A DNA stretch of 64,000 bases from Paenibacillus odorifer (GCF_000758725.1 NZ_CP009428.1:2728001-2792000), one strand, 5' to 3'; shown: positions 38,055 to 47,829, counted from the first letter of the stretch. Program-made: numbers and translations. The notes: a model not told the origin generated them from the sequence alone.

Positions 38055-39941
38055 TTGAATTGGCTCGGATCATTGCAGCAATTGGGCAGAGCCATAATGC
38101 TTCCTACCATGGTACTGCCGGCGGCAGCCATTTTGCTGAGTTTGGGCAGCTTACCTTGGTCTGCATGGGGACTTTCTTCGGTGTCTGAAGTGGCTACTTA
38201 CGCGGGGCAGGCAATATTTTATTATATGCCTTATTTGTTCGCTGTAGGTGTAGCATGGGGGTTATCCAATCAAGCCGGAACGGCGGGTCTTGCAGCGCTG
38301 GCTGGGATGTTCACTTACGACCGAATTGTCACCCAAATGGGAGACGGGCTTGTACAACCTGCAACACTAATCGGAATTTTGCTGGGGATCGTTGCCGGTG
38401 TCGCGCAAAACCGGTTTAAAAATATTAAGCTTCCAGAGGCGATCCAGTTTTTTGGAGGGTCGCGTTTTGTTTTGCTGTTCATGGGCTTATTTTCTGCCGG
38501 GTTCGCGTGGGTAATGTTAGGAATATCTCCGCTGCTGCAGATTGGGCTGGATAATCTTTTTCAGGGAATATTGCAGACGGGCGGGTTTGGCGTTTTTATC
38601 TATGGGGTCCTATATAGGGTTCTGACCGCTTTTGGACTACATCATATTCTTAATAATGTGTTTTGGTTTCAATTTGGGAATTTTACGACTCCTGATGGTA
38701 GTGCTGTGGTTCAAGGGGATTTGCCGCGTTTTTTTGCAGGCGATCCTACGGCGGGGATTTTTATGGCGGGGTTGTTTCCGATTATGATGTTTGCGCTGCC
38801 TGCCATTGCTTTTGCAATTATTCAGGAAGCGCGCGAGGATTTGAAGCCCAAGATTAAAAAGACTTTTGTGCGTGCGGCGTTGGTTTGTTTTCTGACCGGG
38901 GTTTCGGAGCAGATCGAATTTGCATTTTTATTTGCTTCTCCGTATTTGTTCGCGGTACATACTGTAATGTCCGGTCTCGCAATGGTACTGACCTACATGC
39001 TGGGAATCCATCACGGGTTCTCCTATTCGGCTGGAGCCATTGATTTCTTCTTGAACATGCATTTGTCACAGAGGGCTTGGCTGCTGATTCCGATTGGTAT
39101 CGGCTATGGGATTGTATACTATAATTTATTTCGCTGGGCGATTCGCCGTTTTCAGATCCCGACACCGGGGCGTGAAGAAGGTTCAGAGCTTGGGGATTGG
39201 GCCGGCAATATCCCTTATCAGGCACCGCTAATCTTAGAGGCGCTTGGGGGCAAGGAGAATATTGTACAAGTGCAGTCCTGTATCACCCGTCTGCGGCTTA
39301 CGGTTCATAATGACCGATATATAGATACTGGAGCGCTTAAAGGTTTGGGTTCCGCAGGGATTATCAAGCTGGGTGGCGGAAATGTCCAGGTAGTATTTGG
39401 CACGTATTCTGAACTGATCCGCGAGGAGATTAACAAGCTTATGCTTCGTGATTTGCCGCAGGTGCTGTTCAGTTCGCCAATGCAGGGCAGAATGATGCCT
39501 ATCGAGGAAGTGCCTGATCACATTTTTGCAGCTAAGCTAGTGGGCGATGGGGTTGCATTTTTGCCGGAAAAAGGGGAACTTACTTCACCCGTATTCGGGA
39601 AAGTTATGCACGTCTATCCTACAATGCATGCCGTGGGTATTTCGACGCCGGAAGGGCTGGAAGTACTCATGCATATAGGGATCGACACTTCACAGCTCAA
39701 GGGACCCTTTGAGGCGGTTGTAAAAGAAGGCGACAGCGTGGAGCCAGGTCAATTGCTTGTTAAATTCGACCTCGCTTATTTGCGTGAACATGCGGCCTCA
39801 TTGGCTACACCGATGGTGATCACGAATCCTGATCGGGTCAAATCATGGAGCTATGCTCCATTTAAAAATGTTAAAAAGGGGCAATCATCAGTAATGTCCG
39901 TAGTCTTACACGAAAGTAACGTTGGAGGGATTGAAGGATGA
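38055..39941 (+). CDS. ptsG: PTS glucose/N-acetylglucosamine-type permease EIICBA (628 aa)
   Basis: Takes up and phosphorylates a hexose. EIIC spans about residues 1-370 with eight or more hydrophobic helices and the GLHHILNNVFWFQ and GVSEQIEFAFLFASP motifs. EIIB follows with the phospho-cysteine in QSCITRLRLTV (about residue 420). EIIA is C-terminal with the active histidine in VLMHIGIDT (about residue 540). Domain order C-B-A is that of PtsG/NagE. Sugar specificity between glucose and N-acetylglucosamine is not certain; no nag genes are near. TTG start after AGGAGAGGG. Overlaps the enzyme I gene by 4 bases. Confidence 0.9.
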   Translation: MNWLGSLQQLGRAIMLPTMVLPAAAILLSLGSLPWSAWGLSSVSEVATYAGQAIFYYMPYLFAVGVAWGLSNQAGTAGLAALAGMFTYDRIVTQMGDGLVQPATLIGILLGIVAGVAQNRFKNIKLPEAIQFFGGSRFVLLFMGLFSAGFAWVMLGISPLLQIGLDNLFQGILQTGGFGVFIYGVLYRVLTAFGLHHILNNVFWFQFGNFTTPDGSAVVQGDLPRFFAGDPTAGIFMAGLFPIMMFALPAIAFAIIQEAREDLKPKIKKTFVRAALVCFLTGVSEQIEFAFLFASPYLFAVHTVMSGLAMVLTYMLGIHHGFSYSAGAIDFFLNMHLSQRAWLLIPIGIGYGIVYYNLFRWAIRRFQIPTPGREEGSELGDWAGNIPYQAPLILEALGGKENIVQVQSCITRLRLTVHNDRYIDTGALKGLGSAGIIKLGGGNVQVVFGTYSELIREEINKLMLRDLPQVLFSSPMQGRMMPIEEVPDHIFAAKLVGDGVAFLPEKGELTSPVFGKVMHVYPTMHAVGISTPEGLEVLMHIGIDTSQLKGPFEAVVKEGDSVEPGQLLVKFDLAYLREHAASLATPMVITNPDRVKSWSYAPFKNVKKGQSSVMSVVLHESNVGGIEG

Positions 39942-41707
39942 TACAAGGCATAGGCGCAGCAGCAGGTGTAGCTATCGGGAAGGCCTTTGTCTTGCCGAAC
40001 TGGGAATGGAGCTTACCGGATACACAAGTGAACCCAGTGGATCTAGCTAAGGAGTTTGAGCGTTTATACGAAGGTATCCGTACCTCTAAGGACGAGATTG
40101 AATTCATCAAAAAAGAGTTCAGAGAAGTGGTAGGTCCGGAGGAATCGAGTATTTTTGATGCTCATCTGGCGATCTTAGATGATCCTGTGTTCATGAGTGA
40201 AATCCGCGGGATCATTGAACGCCAGTACAAAGCGGCAGAAGTAGCTGTGAAAGAAGCGATTGATCATTTTGTAGCGATGTTTGATCTGCTAGACGATGAG
40301 TACATGAAGGAGCGGGCGGTTGATATCAAGGATGTCGGAAACCGTCTTTTAAAACATCTTTTAGGCGCTCCAGAGGTTACGTTACCATCGGATACACAGC
40401 CATATATTCTTGTTGCGAAGGAGTTGTCTCCTTCCCAGCTAGCTCACTTGAATCCAACTTATGTTCTAGGTATTGTCACCATGATGGGCGGTAAAACCTC
40501 ACATTCCTCCATTATGGCTCGTGCGCTAGGCATTCCGCTTGTAGCGGGCTTGGAGAATAATCTGTCTAATCCTATTCAGACCGGGGACATGCTTGTGATC
40601 GACGGCGATACCGGATCTGTACAAATCCACCCAGATGAACTTACGATAAATGAATATGTAGCGATTCGGGATAAACAGCATAAAAAGAAAGAGCAGCTGG
40701 AACTGCTCGCCACCGTGGAGGCTGTCACCAAGGATGGTGTGAACCTGCGACTTGCCGGCAATATCAGTTCAGTTAAAGAACTCAACATAGCACTTAAGTA
40801 TGGTGCTGAAGGTGTAGGCCTGTTCCGTACCGAGTTTCTTTATATGGATCGCAGATCTTTTCCAACTGAGGATGAACAATTTGAAGTGTATAAACAGGTT
40901 GTCGAGAAGGTGGGCAACAACACTGTAGTGATTCGTACGCTGGATATTGGCGGGGACAAGCAGTTGGATTATATCCAGCTGCCTGAAGAACAGAATCCTT
41001 TCCTTGGTTATCGGGCGATTCGCATCAGCTTGGATCGATTGGATATGTTCAAAACCCAGCTAAGTGCCATTTTGCGGGCAAGTGCATACGGGAATGTAAA
41101 GTTAATGTTTCCGATGATTTCTTCCGTAGAGGAAGTGCAGGCGGCAAAAGCTGTTTTAGAAGAAGTGAAAGCTGAGCTGGAGCAACGAGATATCCCTTTT
41201 AACCGGAATCTTCCCGTGGGTATTATGATTGAAGTTCCGGCGGCGGTTATGATTGCGGATTTATTGGCTGAGGAAGTTGACTTTTTCAGTATCGGCACTA
41301 ATGATTTGGTTCAATATGTGTTAGCGGTAGACCGTATGAATGAACAAATTGCTCATATGTATCATCCGTACCATCCAGCGGTTCTGCGAATGATCCGTAT
41401 GACGGTAGAAGCGGCACGTAATGCCAAGATTGATATCAGTGTATGTGGTGAAATGGCGGCGGATGAGCGTTCTTTGCCTCTTTGGCTGGAGCTGGGAATT
41501 AGAGATCTCAGCATGTCGCCGCAGGCGCTGCTGAAGGTTAAACACCGCACACTGAACACATTGGCCAAGGATGCCAAAAGAATTGCCAAAGCGTGTTTCC
41601 ATCATCGTACAAGCTCAGAGACGGAAGAAATGTTAACTGCGTTTGCGCAAAAAAGTGGCCTTACGCTTGGATCAAGCGGAGAACTACAGGAGAAAGCCTC
41701 ATCCTAA
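39938..41707 (+). CDS. ptsI: PTS enzyme I, phosphoenolpyruvate-protein phosphotransferase (589 aa)
   Basis: Transfers phosphate from phosphoenolpyruvate to HPr. The swivelling-domain histidine is in GGKTSHSSIMARALGIPLVA (about residue 190). The PEP-binding barrel has GLFRTEFLYMDRRSFPTEDE, GIMIEVPAAVMIADLLAEEV, the FFSIGTNDLVQYVLAVDRMN signature and the catalytic cysteine in VCGEMAAD. Full length. In most Bacillales ptsI follows ptsH; here it follows the permease directly with no HPr gene. Confidence 0.95.
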   Translation: MIQGIGAAAGVAIGKAFVLPNWEWSLPDTQVNPVDLAKEFERLYEGIRTSKDEIEFIKKEFREVVGPEESSIFDAHLAILDDPVFMSEIRGIIERQYKAAEVAVKEAIDHFVAMFDLLDDEYMKERAVDIKDVGNRLLKHLLGAPEVTLPSDTQPYILVAKELSPSQLAHLNPTYVLGIVTMMGGKTSHSSIMARALGIPLVAGLENNLSNPIQTGDMLVIDGDTGSVQIHPDELTINEYVAIRDKQHKKKEQLELLATVEAVTKDGVNLRLAGNISSVKELNIALKYGAEGVGLFRTEFLYMDRRSFPTEDEQFEVYKQVVEKVGNNTVVIRTLDIGGDKQLDYIQLPEEQNPFLGYRAIRISLDRLDMFKTQLSAILRASAYGNVKLMFPMISSVEEVQAAKAVLEEVKAELEQRDIPFNRNLPVGIMIEVPAAVMIADLLAEEVDFFSIGTNDLVQYVLAVDRMNEQIAHMYHPYHPAVLRMIRMTVEAARNAKIDISVCGEMAADERSLPLWLELGIRDLSMSPQALLKVKHRTLNTLAKDAKRIAKACFHHRTSSETEEMLTAFAQKSGLTLGSSGELQEKASS

Positions 41708-41738
41708 AGTTACTGTAACTTTTATTCAATTCATATCA

Positions 41739-41766
41739 AGGTTCGGCATTCTTGCCGAGCCTTTTT
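41739..41766 (+). terminator. terminator of the PTS operon
   Basis: AGGTTCGGCA / TGCCGAGCCT with TTTTT. Confidence 0.88.
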
Positions 41767-41886
41767 CTATATTTATGACATACTTTTAAAAAAACAAAAC
41801 CGTTTACCCTGCAGCGCAGTCAATACATAGAGAGAGTTACACAGAACCGATTTAGGAATAAAGGCAAGGGGGGAGGCAGGCCGAAA

Positions 41887-42417
41887 ATGGATCACATTAT
41901 AAATGATGAAATGGAAATGGCCGCTACGGACGAAGAGCTGTTTTATGAGCAAGTGGCTGGACAGAAAAGAAAACTTTATAGCATTGCCTACAGCTATTTG
42001 CGAAATGAAGCGGATTCGCTGGAGGTTTTGCAGGAGGCAACCTGCCGCGCATGGATTAAACGAAAGAGCTTAAAAGACGCGGAGCGGTTCGCTCCTTGGT
42101 TAACACGTATTTTGATTAATTGCTGTAATGATGAGCTGAAGCGCCGAAAGAGGAACACAGTCGCAGAAGCTGCTCGAAGTGATGAGGGAATCATGGAGAT
42201 GAAAAGTGACCGCAGACTGGACATGGAACAAGCGCTGGATGGAGTGAAACCCAAATATCGCCAAGTGCTGGTGCTCAAATATTACAAGGATATGACCCTT
42301 GCCGAAATTGCAGAGGTGCTGGATAAACCAGAGGGCACAGTGAAGACATGGCTGAATAAAGGATTAAAACAATTGCGTGACAAAATGAAGCGGAAGGGGG
42401 AGCTATTTTATGGCTGA
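41887..42417 (+). CDS. ECF-type RNA polymerase sigma factor (176 aa)
   Basis: Region 2 reads LYSIAYSYLRNEADSLEVLQ, EATCRAW and W-L-T-R-I-L-I-N; region 4 has the helix-turn-helix LAEIAEVLDKPEGTVKTWLN at the C-terminus, preceded by KPKYRQVLVLKYYKDMT. This is the SigV/SigO-like size class. GGGGGGAGG precedes the ATG region. It overlaps the DUF4179 gene by 8 bases, the usual sigma/anti-sigma pairing. The upstream sequence holds AACCGTTTACC, a possible self-recognised -35 box, but I cannot confirm it. Confidence 0.9.
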   Translation: MDHIINDEMEMAATDEELFYEQVAGQKRKLYSIAYSYLRNEADSLEVLQEATCRAWIKRKSLKDAERFAPWLTRILINCCNDELKRRKRNTVAEAARSDEGIMEMKSDRRLDMEQALDGVKPKYRQVLVLKYYKDMTLAEIAEVLDKPEGTVKTWLNKGLKQLRDKMKRKGELFYG

Positions 42418-43804
42418 GTCTGAAGAAAAGCTGCTTAAGGATTATTTTCAGAAAATCGATGCGGAGGCAGAAGAAATTTTGGATGTAAAACTGGACACTG
42501 CGATCCGCAGGGGGATGCAGCAAGGGAACCGTACACGTTTGTCTTTTAGTAAAAGGTACGCTGTTGTTGTATTGGTGGTCTTGGCATTCGCCTTACTTAT
42601 AATTGTGCCTTGGGCAAATCAGATGATAAATCCCGTACGTGCACAATTACCTCCAAAAAGCTGGGGCCAGCTTGAATTGTTTAGACCCGTTATTGCTAAT
42701 AATCTGACGATTAAATCAGCACTTGATGCAGGGATGATGAAGGAGGTAAGTATCTCTTCTTCTGAGGTGGATGGGATAACATGGACTGTTAACGGAATCA
42801 TTGCAGATCGAAGAGGCATTGCAGTGCTTTATACAATCCAGAATAATACGGATCAGAAGATGCGTCTTTTTGGCTTGTCTTTGAAAAAGACTCCAGAGGA
42901 TAAATACCACCTTAGTGGATACAGCGGGTTTAGCACTTCTAATGCACAAGAGGTTGGGTCCCCTGGGACGACTCGTATGTATGAGCAAATCGTCTGGGAT
43001 AAATATCAGGATGAGATACCAGAGGAGTTGAATATCACATTATCGCTTTTTCCAGATGCTCTTAGTCAAGTTTTTAATAACAAGGATATAAAAGAAATGG
43101 GTGTCAAAATTCCACTGGAAGCCGATAACAATTATTTTCAAGGAGAACTTGTTGATTTGAAGGATAGTCTGTCTATCGGTGGACAGAAAATTATAATGGA
43201 CCAGGTTTATATTGGACCTACGGGTATTTATATGCGGGAAACCTTTGGCAGAGAGAATACAATGAGGATTTTTAGTTTGCTTTCACCTAAGCTTGTCCTC
43301 GGAAAAGGGGGTCATCAAGAGGAACTAATGCGGGCAAGTGGATCGAATATTTATCACAATGACAATATGAGACCTAATGATCCAATCAAACTTGAAGTTG
43401 AAGGAATCTCTGCTCTAGATCAATCAGAGGTCGAGCTTGTGATTAACACGGAAACGCAGCAGATTTTAAAGGCACCGGATAACTCTCTCTCGATTTCCAA
43501 ACGGACCGCGGACGAAGAGCAGGGGATTATAGTATTGGATTTATTGATTCCCAAAAAAGTTGAGGAATTGCATGAAGCAACCGATTTTGGGATAGACGAT
43601 AATTTCGTGGATAGCACTGGAAGCGGACATTGGCTTGTACATGATAATTACTCCGGATATAGAGAGTATAGAGAGGATGCAAAAGGAACTACAATAACTT
43701 ATTTTCTTAACGTGGGTCAAGAAAAGCTGCCTCAACCTTTGACCTTTAGGTTTACAAATTATCCAAATATGATCATGGAGACGGATTCTATGCGGATCAG
43801 GTAA
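42410..43804 (+). CDS. DUF4179 membrane protein, probable anti-sigma factor (464 aa)
   Basis: A 45-residue cytoplasmic N-terminus (LLKDYFQKIDAEAEEILDVK and TAIRRGM) precedes one membrane helix (YAVVVLVVLAFALLIIVPW) and a 390-residue outer domain. The start of that domain matches DUF4179 (VSISSSEVDGITWTVNGIIA, DRRGIAVLYTIQNNT). The topology and the overlap with the ECF sigma gene suggest it holds that sigma factor at the membrane. No zinc-finger anti-sigma motif is seen. The signal is unknown. Confidence 0.82.
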   Translation: MAESEEKLLKDYFQKIDAEAEEILDVKLDTAIRRGMQQGNRTRLSFSKRYAVVVLVVLAFALLIIVPWANQMINPVRAQLPPKSWGQLELFRPVIANNLTIKSALDAGMMKEVSISSSEVDGITWTVNGIIADRRGIAVLYTIQNNTDQKMRLFGLSLKKTPEDKYHLSGYSGFSTSNAQEVGSPGTTRMYEQIVWDKYQDEIPEELNITLSLFPDALSQVFNNKDIKEMGVKIPLEADNNYFQGELVDLKDSLSIGGQKIIMDQVYIGPTGIYMRETFGRENTMRIFSLLSPKLVLGKGGHQEELMRASGSNIYHNDNMRPNDPIKLEVEGISALDQSEVELVINTETQQILKAPDNSLSISKRTADEEQGIIVLDLLIPKKVEELHEATDFGIDDNFVDSTGSGHWLVHDNYSGYREYREDAKGTTITYFLNVGQEKLPQPLTFRFTNYPNMIMETDSMRIR

Positions 43805-43827
43805 TAATTTGGAATTTTAAACGCCTC

Positions 43828-43880
43828 AAATCAAAAGCCCTGCTCCTCAAATTGTGAGAAACAGGGCTTGTTTGATTTTA
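43828..43880. terminator. bidirectional terminator
   Basis: AAATCAAAAGCCCTG / ACAGGGCTTGTTTGATTT stem with an inner CTCCTCA/TGTGAG pairing, between convergent genes. Confidence 0.85.
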
Positions 43881-43897
43881 AACTATATACCTACTGT

Positions 43898-44422
43898 TTA
43901 TTCCCCAGCAAGTGCATCGCAAAAGGCTTTGCCGTATGGAGGAAGATCTGGCGGGCGGCGAGCGGAGATGATATGTCCATCCGTAACTACAGCCTCATCC
44001 TTCCAGATGGCTCCGGCATTCTCCATGTCATCACGGATGCCCGGCGTGGAGGTGACGGTTACACCTTCCAGAATTTTAGCAGAAATTAATACCCAGCCTG
44101 CATGGCAGATCTGCCCAATTGGTTTTTTAGCCGCATTAAAATCCTGTACGAGCTTTAGAACGGCACTGTATCTACGGATTTTATCAGGAGCCCAGCCGCC
44201 TGGAACCAAAATCCCATCATAATCTGCGGCATTAAGCTCGTCCCAGGAGTATTCTGCTTTAGCAGGTACGCCATATTTACCGATGTATGTCTTATTTTTT
44301 TCCAGACCTGCCAAGTGAACCTCGGCACCTTCTTCTCTCACCCGATACACGGGATACCAGAGCTCCAAATCTTCAAATTCATCGTCTACGAGTGCTATCA
44401 CCTTTTTACCGGCTAGTCTCAT
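43898..44422 (-). CDS. DJ-1/PfpI family protein (174 aa)
   Basis: Class I glutamine-amidotransferase-like fold: KKVIALVDDEFEDLELWYPV with the conserved Glu, GILVPGGWAPDKIRR, and the nucleophile elbow IGQICHAGWVLISA with Cys-His. Length is typical of the YfkM/PfpI group, linked to stress protection or deglycation; substrate unknown. ATG after AAAGGAG. Confidence 0.9.
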   Translation of the reverse strand: MRLAGKKVIALVDDEFEDLELWYPVYRVREEGAEVHLAGLEKNKTYIGKYGVPAKAEYSWDELNAADYDGILVPGGWAPDKIRRYSAVLKLVQDFNAAKKPIGQICHAGWVLISAKILEGVTVTSTPGIRDDMENAGAIWKDEAVVTDGHIISARRPPDLPPYGKAFCDALAGE

Positions 44423-44631
44423 TTAGTTAAGCTCCTTTCGATTCCCAAGATTCTTTCATTATTCTATCAAATTTAAAATATGAAGTCATCTTTAGGGATG
44501 TAAATTATAGACAAATTGCCAATTTAATCATTATATGCAATAAAGGAGGGTTTTAATCGAGTGGAGTCGAATATAGAAGTTGAAAAAGTCAAACTTTGTG
44601 CTTTATTAATTTTGTGCAAGAGGTGTAGAAG

Positions 44632-45096
44632 ATGTATAAAGATAATTTGATGGAGAAGTTGTGCAGTTGTGGTGGCCTCATGAACTTACATATGCATTCT
44701 TTGATTTTTAATACGAAGATGAAGATTACGCATGTTCCTGTCTATACCTGCCCAGAATGCGCTAGTTATGAACCTTTGCAGTTTATTAAAGCAGATCTAG
44801 GCAAATTAGTAAAAGAACTCAGTGGAGATGATCCGGGAAAAGATTTTTTGTTTACGGAGAGAAATGAATTGGCCAGTGTATTAAAAGAATCCTTGTCAGA
44901 AACTATAATAGGGGGAATATCAGAACTAGAGACGATAATCCGAGAGAGGATTCAGACCCGAGTCGATATGCTTCTCGATATCTATCGTTTAGCTGAGAAG
45001 CTGTCAGACCAGCATTGGATGGAAGAAACTAGTCGAAGATTGTCTCAATTATCCTTCCAAATGACTGAAAATGAAGATTATAAAAAAATTGTGTGA
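44632..45096 (+). CDS. zinc-finger protein, YgiT-like N-terminus (154 aa)
   Basis: Residues 1-45 show CSCGG...YTCPEC, a two-pair metal site with the strand pattern of YgiT-type fingers. The rest is helical (LVKELSGDDPGKDFLFTERN, ETIIRERIQTRVDMLLDIYR, ISEL). No HTH antitoxin domain and no MqsR-like toxin is next to it, so an antitoxin role is not supported. AAGAGGTG before the ATG. It precedes ccpA by 250 bases. Confidence 0.7.
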   Translation: MYKDNLMEKLCSCGGLMNLHMHSLIFNTKMKITHVPVYTCPECASYEPLQFIKADLGKLVKELSGDDPGKDFLFTERNELASVLKESLSETIIGGISELETIIRERIQTRVDMLLDIYRLAEKLSDQHWMEETSRRLSQLSFQMTENEDYKKIV

Positions 45097-45258
45097 AAAT
45101 AATGAAAATTTTTCACGGAATGTTGGATTTTTCACTCACTTTTTGTTACGATAGATAGAAGTTACATTATTGATGCTCTTGGACAGGTTAACCAGCACTG
45201 GTCACAATTTTAATCCAGGGTGACGTTTTCAGCCTTGAAAGAAATTTTGAAAGGAAAA

Positions 45259-45300
45259 TGAAGCGTTATCATTGCACAAATGTACAAAGTGTCGTATCAT
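45259..45300 (+). promoter_or_regulatory. ccpA promoter with an imperfect cre-like box
   Basis: TTGCAC (45272-45277), 17-base spacer, TATCAT (45295-45300). Immediately upstream, TGAAGCGTTATCA (45259-45271) fits the cre consensus except for one missing base in the left half. A perfect palindrome CGATAAAATTTATCG lies further down (about 45319). Confidence 0.6.
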
Positions 45301-45348
45301 ATTTTTAATTAGTCGAACGATAAAATTTATCGCAATGGAGAGAGTAAT

Positions 45349-46359
45349 TTGACGGTAACCATTTACGATGTAGCTCGAGAAGCAGGCGTATCTATGGCTA
45401 CGGTATCACGGGTTGTGAATAATAACCCTAACGTGAAACCGCAGACCCGGAAGAAAGTTTTTGAAGCGATTGAACGTTTGGGATATCGTCCCAATGCCGT
45501 GGCAAGAGGTCTTGCCAGTAAGAAAACGACAACCGTTGGGGTTGTCATCCCTGATATTTCAAACTCGATTTTTGCAGAAATTGCACGCGGGATTGAAGAT
45601 ATCGCGAACATGTATCATTACAATATCATATTGTGTAACGCGGATAAGCGTAAAGAGAAAGAAATTCGTGTCATTAATACCCTTTTGGAGAAACAGGTCG
45701 ATGGTCTGCTCTTCATGGGGGGTACAGTAACTGACGAACATATTCAAGCTTTCCAGACTTCTGCAGTTCCGATTGTTCTATGTGCTACACGGGATGAGAA
45801 GGGAACTTATCCTTCCGTTGACATCGATCATGAAACCGCTGCTTTTGATGCTGTGAACACATTGATTCGTCACGGTCATCGTGAGATTGCTATGATCAGT
45901 GGCACACTGCAGGATCCTGCAAATGGATATGCACGTTTCCATGGTTACAAGAAAGCACTGGAACAGGCAGGAATCGAGTACCAAGAGGATTTGGTACGCA
46001 TCGGTAACTACCGCTATGAATCTGGTGTAGAAGCAATGAAGTATTTCCTTGGACTCAAGAAGAAACCAACCGCTATTTTTGCGGCAACGGATGAAATGGC
46101 TATTGGCGCCATTCACAGTATTCAAGATGAAGGTCTGAAGGTACCGGATGATTTCTCCATCATTAGTGTGGATAACATTCGTATGGCTTCGATGGTTCGT
46201 CCTTTGCTGACAACTGTAGCTCAGCCTATGTACGATTTGGGCGCGGTTGCGATGAGACTTTTGACCAAGCTTATGAAGAAAGAAACCGTTGAGAATCCGC
46301 GGGTTATCCTGCCTCATGAAACGATTCTCCGCTTGTCGGTTAATCATCTGAATAAGTAA
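45349..46359 (+). CDS. ccpA: catabolite control protein A (336 aa)
   Basis: LacI/GalR regulator. The N-terminal HTH reads [20 protein letters not shown] and the hinge helix is [16 protein letters not shown]. The periplasmic-binding-type core follows ([40 protein letters not shown]). CcpA with Ser-phosphorylated HPr or Crh binds cre sites to control carbon use. Length and the start ([14 protein letters not shown]) match B. subtilis CcpA. GGAGAG before the start. Confidence 0.93.
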   Translation: MTVTIYDVAREAGVSMATVSRVVNNNPNVKPQTRKKVFEAIERLGYRPNAVARGLASKKTTTVGVVIPDISNSIFAEIARGIEDIANMYHYNIILCNADKRKEKEIRVINTLLEKQVDGLLFMGGTVTDEHIQAFQTSAVPIVLCATRDEKGTYPSVDIDHETAAFDAVNTLIRHGHREIAMISGTLQDPANGYARFHGYKKALEQAGIEYQEDLVRIGNYRYESGVEAMKYFLGLKKKPTAIFAATDEMAIGAIHSIQDEGLKVPDDFSIISVDNIRMASMVRPLLTTVAQPMYDLGAVAMRLLTKLMKKETVENPRVILPHETILRLSVNHLNK

Positions 46360-46384
46360 TTTAAGAACTGAACAGTTATTCCGT

Positions 46385-46409
46385 AAAAAGCTCCTTATGG
46401 AGCTTTTTA
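46385..46409 (+). terminator. terminator of ccpA
   Basis: AAAAAGCTCC / GGAGCTTTTT with a 4-base loop. Confidence 0.9.
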
Positions 46410-46451
46410 TGTTTTTATTTATTAAACAAATCATCAAAGGAGGCATTTGCT

Positions 46452-47147
46452 GTGAGTGAAATCATCGGATTAATCGGAGCGATGGATGAAGAAATTAAGC
46501 TGCTTCTAGAAGGCATGGAGGACAAGCGGACAAAAGTTAAAGCAGGTATACAATATTACATAGGAAATATATTAGGCAAATCCGTAGTGCTCTGTAAATC
46601 TGGGGTGGGTAAAGTAAATGCAGCAGTTACGACTCAGCTTCTAATTGATAATTTTGGCGTATCCCGTGTGCTGTTTACGGGGGTTGCTGGTGCTGTACAT
46701 CCTGAATTGAATATTGGAGATATTGTTATATCGTCTACATGTGTACAACATGACATGGATGCTACGGGGCTTGGGTTCGCAAGAGGCGAAATTCCTTATC
46801 AGGAGACTTCCGTCTTCCAGGCAGACCCTGCGTTAGTACAGCTTGCTGAGAAGGCATGCAATGAGTTAGGTCAAAAGTACTTGATAGGCAAAGTGTTATC
46901 TGGTGATCAATTCATTTCTAATGCGGAGATGGTAGCTGAATTAAGAGAGCAAATGGATGGAGCTTGTGTGGAAATGGAAGGGGCGGCGGTTGCCCAAGTC
47001 TGTCATATGAACGCCACGCCCTTTGTCATCATTCGCTCGATGTCAGATAAGTCTGATGGATCAGCTGAGGTGAATTTCAGAGAATTTACAGTACAATCTT
47101 CACAACGCTCGCATTCCATATTAGAATTTATGCTGCAGCATATTTAA
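46452..47147 (+). CDS. mtnN: 5'-methylthioadenosine/S-adenosylhomocysteine nucleosidase (231 aa)
   Basis: Cleaves MTA and SAH in methionine salvage and autoinducer-2 precursor formation. The catalytic pattern is present: GAMDEEIKLLLEGM near residue 10, VLFTGVAGAVHPELNIGDIV, the base-binding VLSGDQFISN, CVEMEGAAVAQVC and RSMSDKSDGSA with the catalytic Asp. Full length. GTG start after AAAGGAGG. Confidence 0.95.
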   Translation: MSEIIGLIGAMDEEIKLLLEGMEDKRTKVKAGIQYYIGNILGKSVVLCKSGVGKVNAAVTTQLLIDNFGVSRVLFTGVAGAVHPELNIGDIVISSTCVQHDMDATGLGFARGEIPYQETSVFQADPALVQLAEKACNELGQKYLIGKVLSGDQFISNAEMVAELREQMDGACVEMEGAAVAQVCHMNATPFVIIRSMSDKSDGSAEVNFREFTVQSSQRSHSILEFMLQHI

Positions 47148-47150
47148 TGC

Positions 47151-47783
47151 TCAATACATGAAACGTTGTCTAAAACGTACTCTGTCAAAGGTCTCCTGAG
47201 AGGACATGGGCACCTCTTGTCCAATGCGAACCATTAGGCAGTTAGCGGGATGTGAGCAGATTTCCGGATCATCCGTAGCATACCAAACCATATTAACGGT
47301 CTTCATCAGGCGTTCCATCATTTGGCGATAGGCCCACACGTCCAGCCCACTGCCTTTTAAATCCCAGTGCCAATAATACTCTGTTGTAAAAACAATACAA
47401 TTCTCTAATTGCTCCCGTTCAAAAGCAGTAGAAATCAGCAGCCGGCCTAGTCCGGCCCCTCTATAATCATTACTCACCTCTATCGCTCCAAGCTCAATAA
47501 GATCCTCCATCCCACCCTGTGACCATAACTCCATTTCATCTGGATAATGGAAGGTCACATAGCCCACTATGACATCATTCTCTACCGCAGTAATCACACG
47601 GCCTTCTGGCAAGCTGGCGATCTCTACGAGCGCCTCTTGCTGCTCTAATGGCCTGCGAAAAGCATCTAGATCCTGATGCATATGCAGGGCTTCAAGGTCC
47701 TCAGGAGATCGGGGTCCGCTCACAGTTATCGTTCTACCCATATAGGAGAGAGTATGGGAAATAGGGATTTTGCGATGCTCCAT
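47151..47783 (-). CDS. acuA: acetoin utilization acetyltransferase AcuA (210 aa)
   Basis: GNAT protein with VSNDYRGAGLGRLLISTAFE as the acetyl-CoA site at about residues 100-120. N-terminal blocks (HTLSYMGRTITVSGPRSPED) and C-terminal DPEICSHPANCLMVRIGQEV are typical of AcuA, and the length equals that of B. subtilis. AcuA acetylates a lysine of acetyl-CoA synthetase and turns it off. It is divergent from acsA, as in B. subtilis, but acuB and acuC are not beside it. A cre-like box lies in the shared upstream region. AAAGGAG before the ATG. Confidence 0.92.
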   Translation of the reverse strand: MEHRKIPISHTLSYMGRTITVSGPRSPEDLEALHMHQDLDAFRRPLEQQEALVEIASLPEGRVITAVENDVIVGYVTFHYPDEMELWSQGGMEDLIELGAIEVSNDYRGAGLGRLLISTAFEREQLENCIVFTTEYYWHWDLKGSGLDVWAYRQMMERLMKTVNMVWYATDDPEICSHPANCLMVRIGQEVPMSSQETFDRVRFRQRFMY

Positions 47784-47815
47784 GACAGTGCTCCTTTCAG
47801 ATCAAAAAAATGGTA

Positions 47816-47829
47816 TGTAAACGCTTGCT
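47816..47829. promoter_or_regulatory. cre-like site between acuA and acsA
   Basis: TGTAAACGCTTGCT fits the catabolite-response consensus TGWAANCGNTNWCA at 12 of 14 positions. It lies 33 bases before acuA and 114 before acsA. B. subtilis has CcpA control of the same gene pair. Confidence 0.75.

Noticed and set aside
44632..45096. YgiT-type antitoxin of a toxin-antitoxin pair
   Set aside because: No HTH domain in the protein and no small toxin gene next to it.
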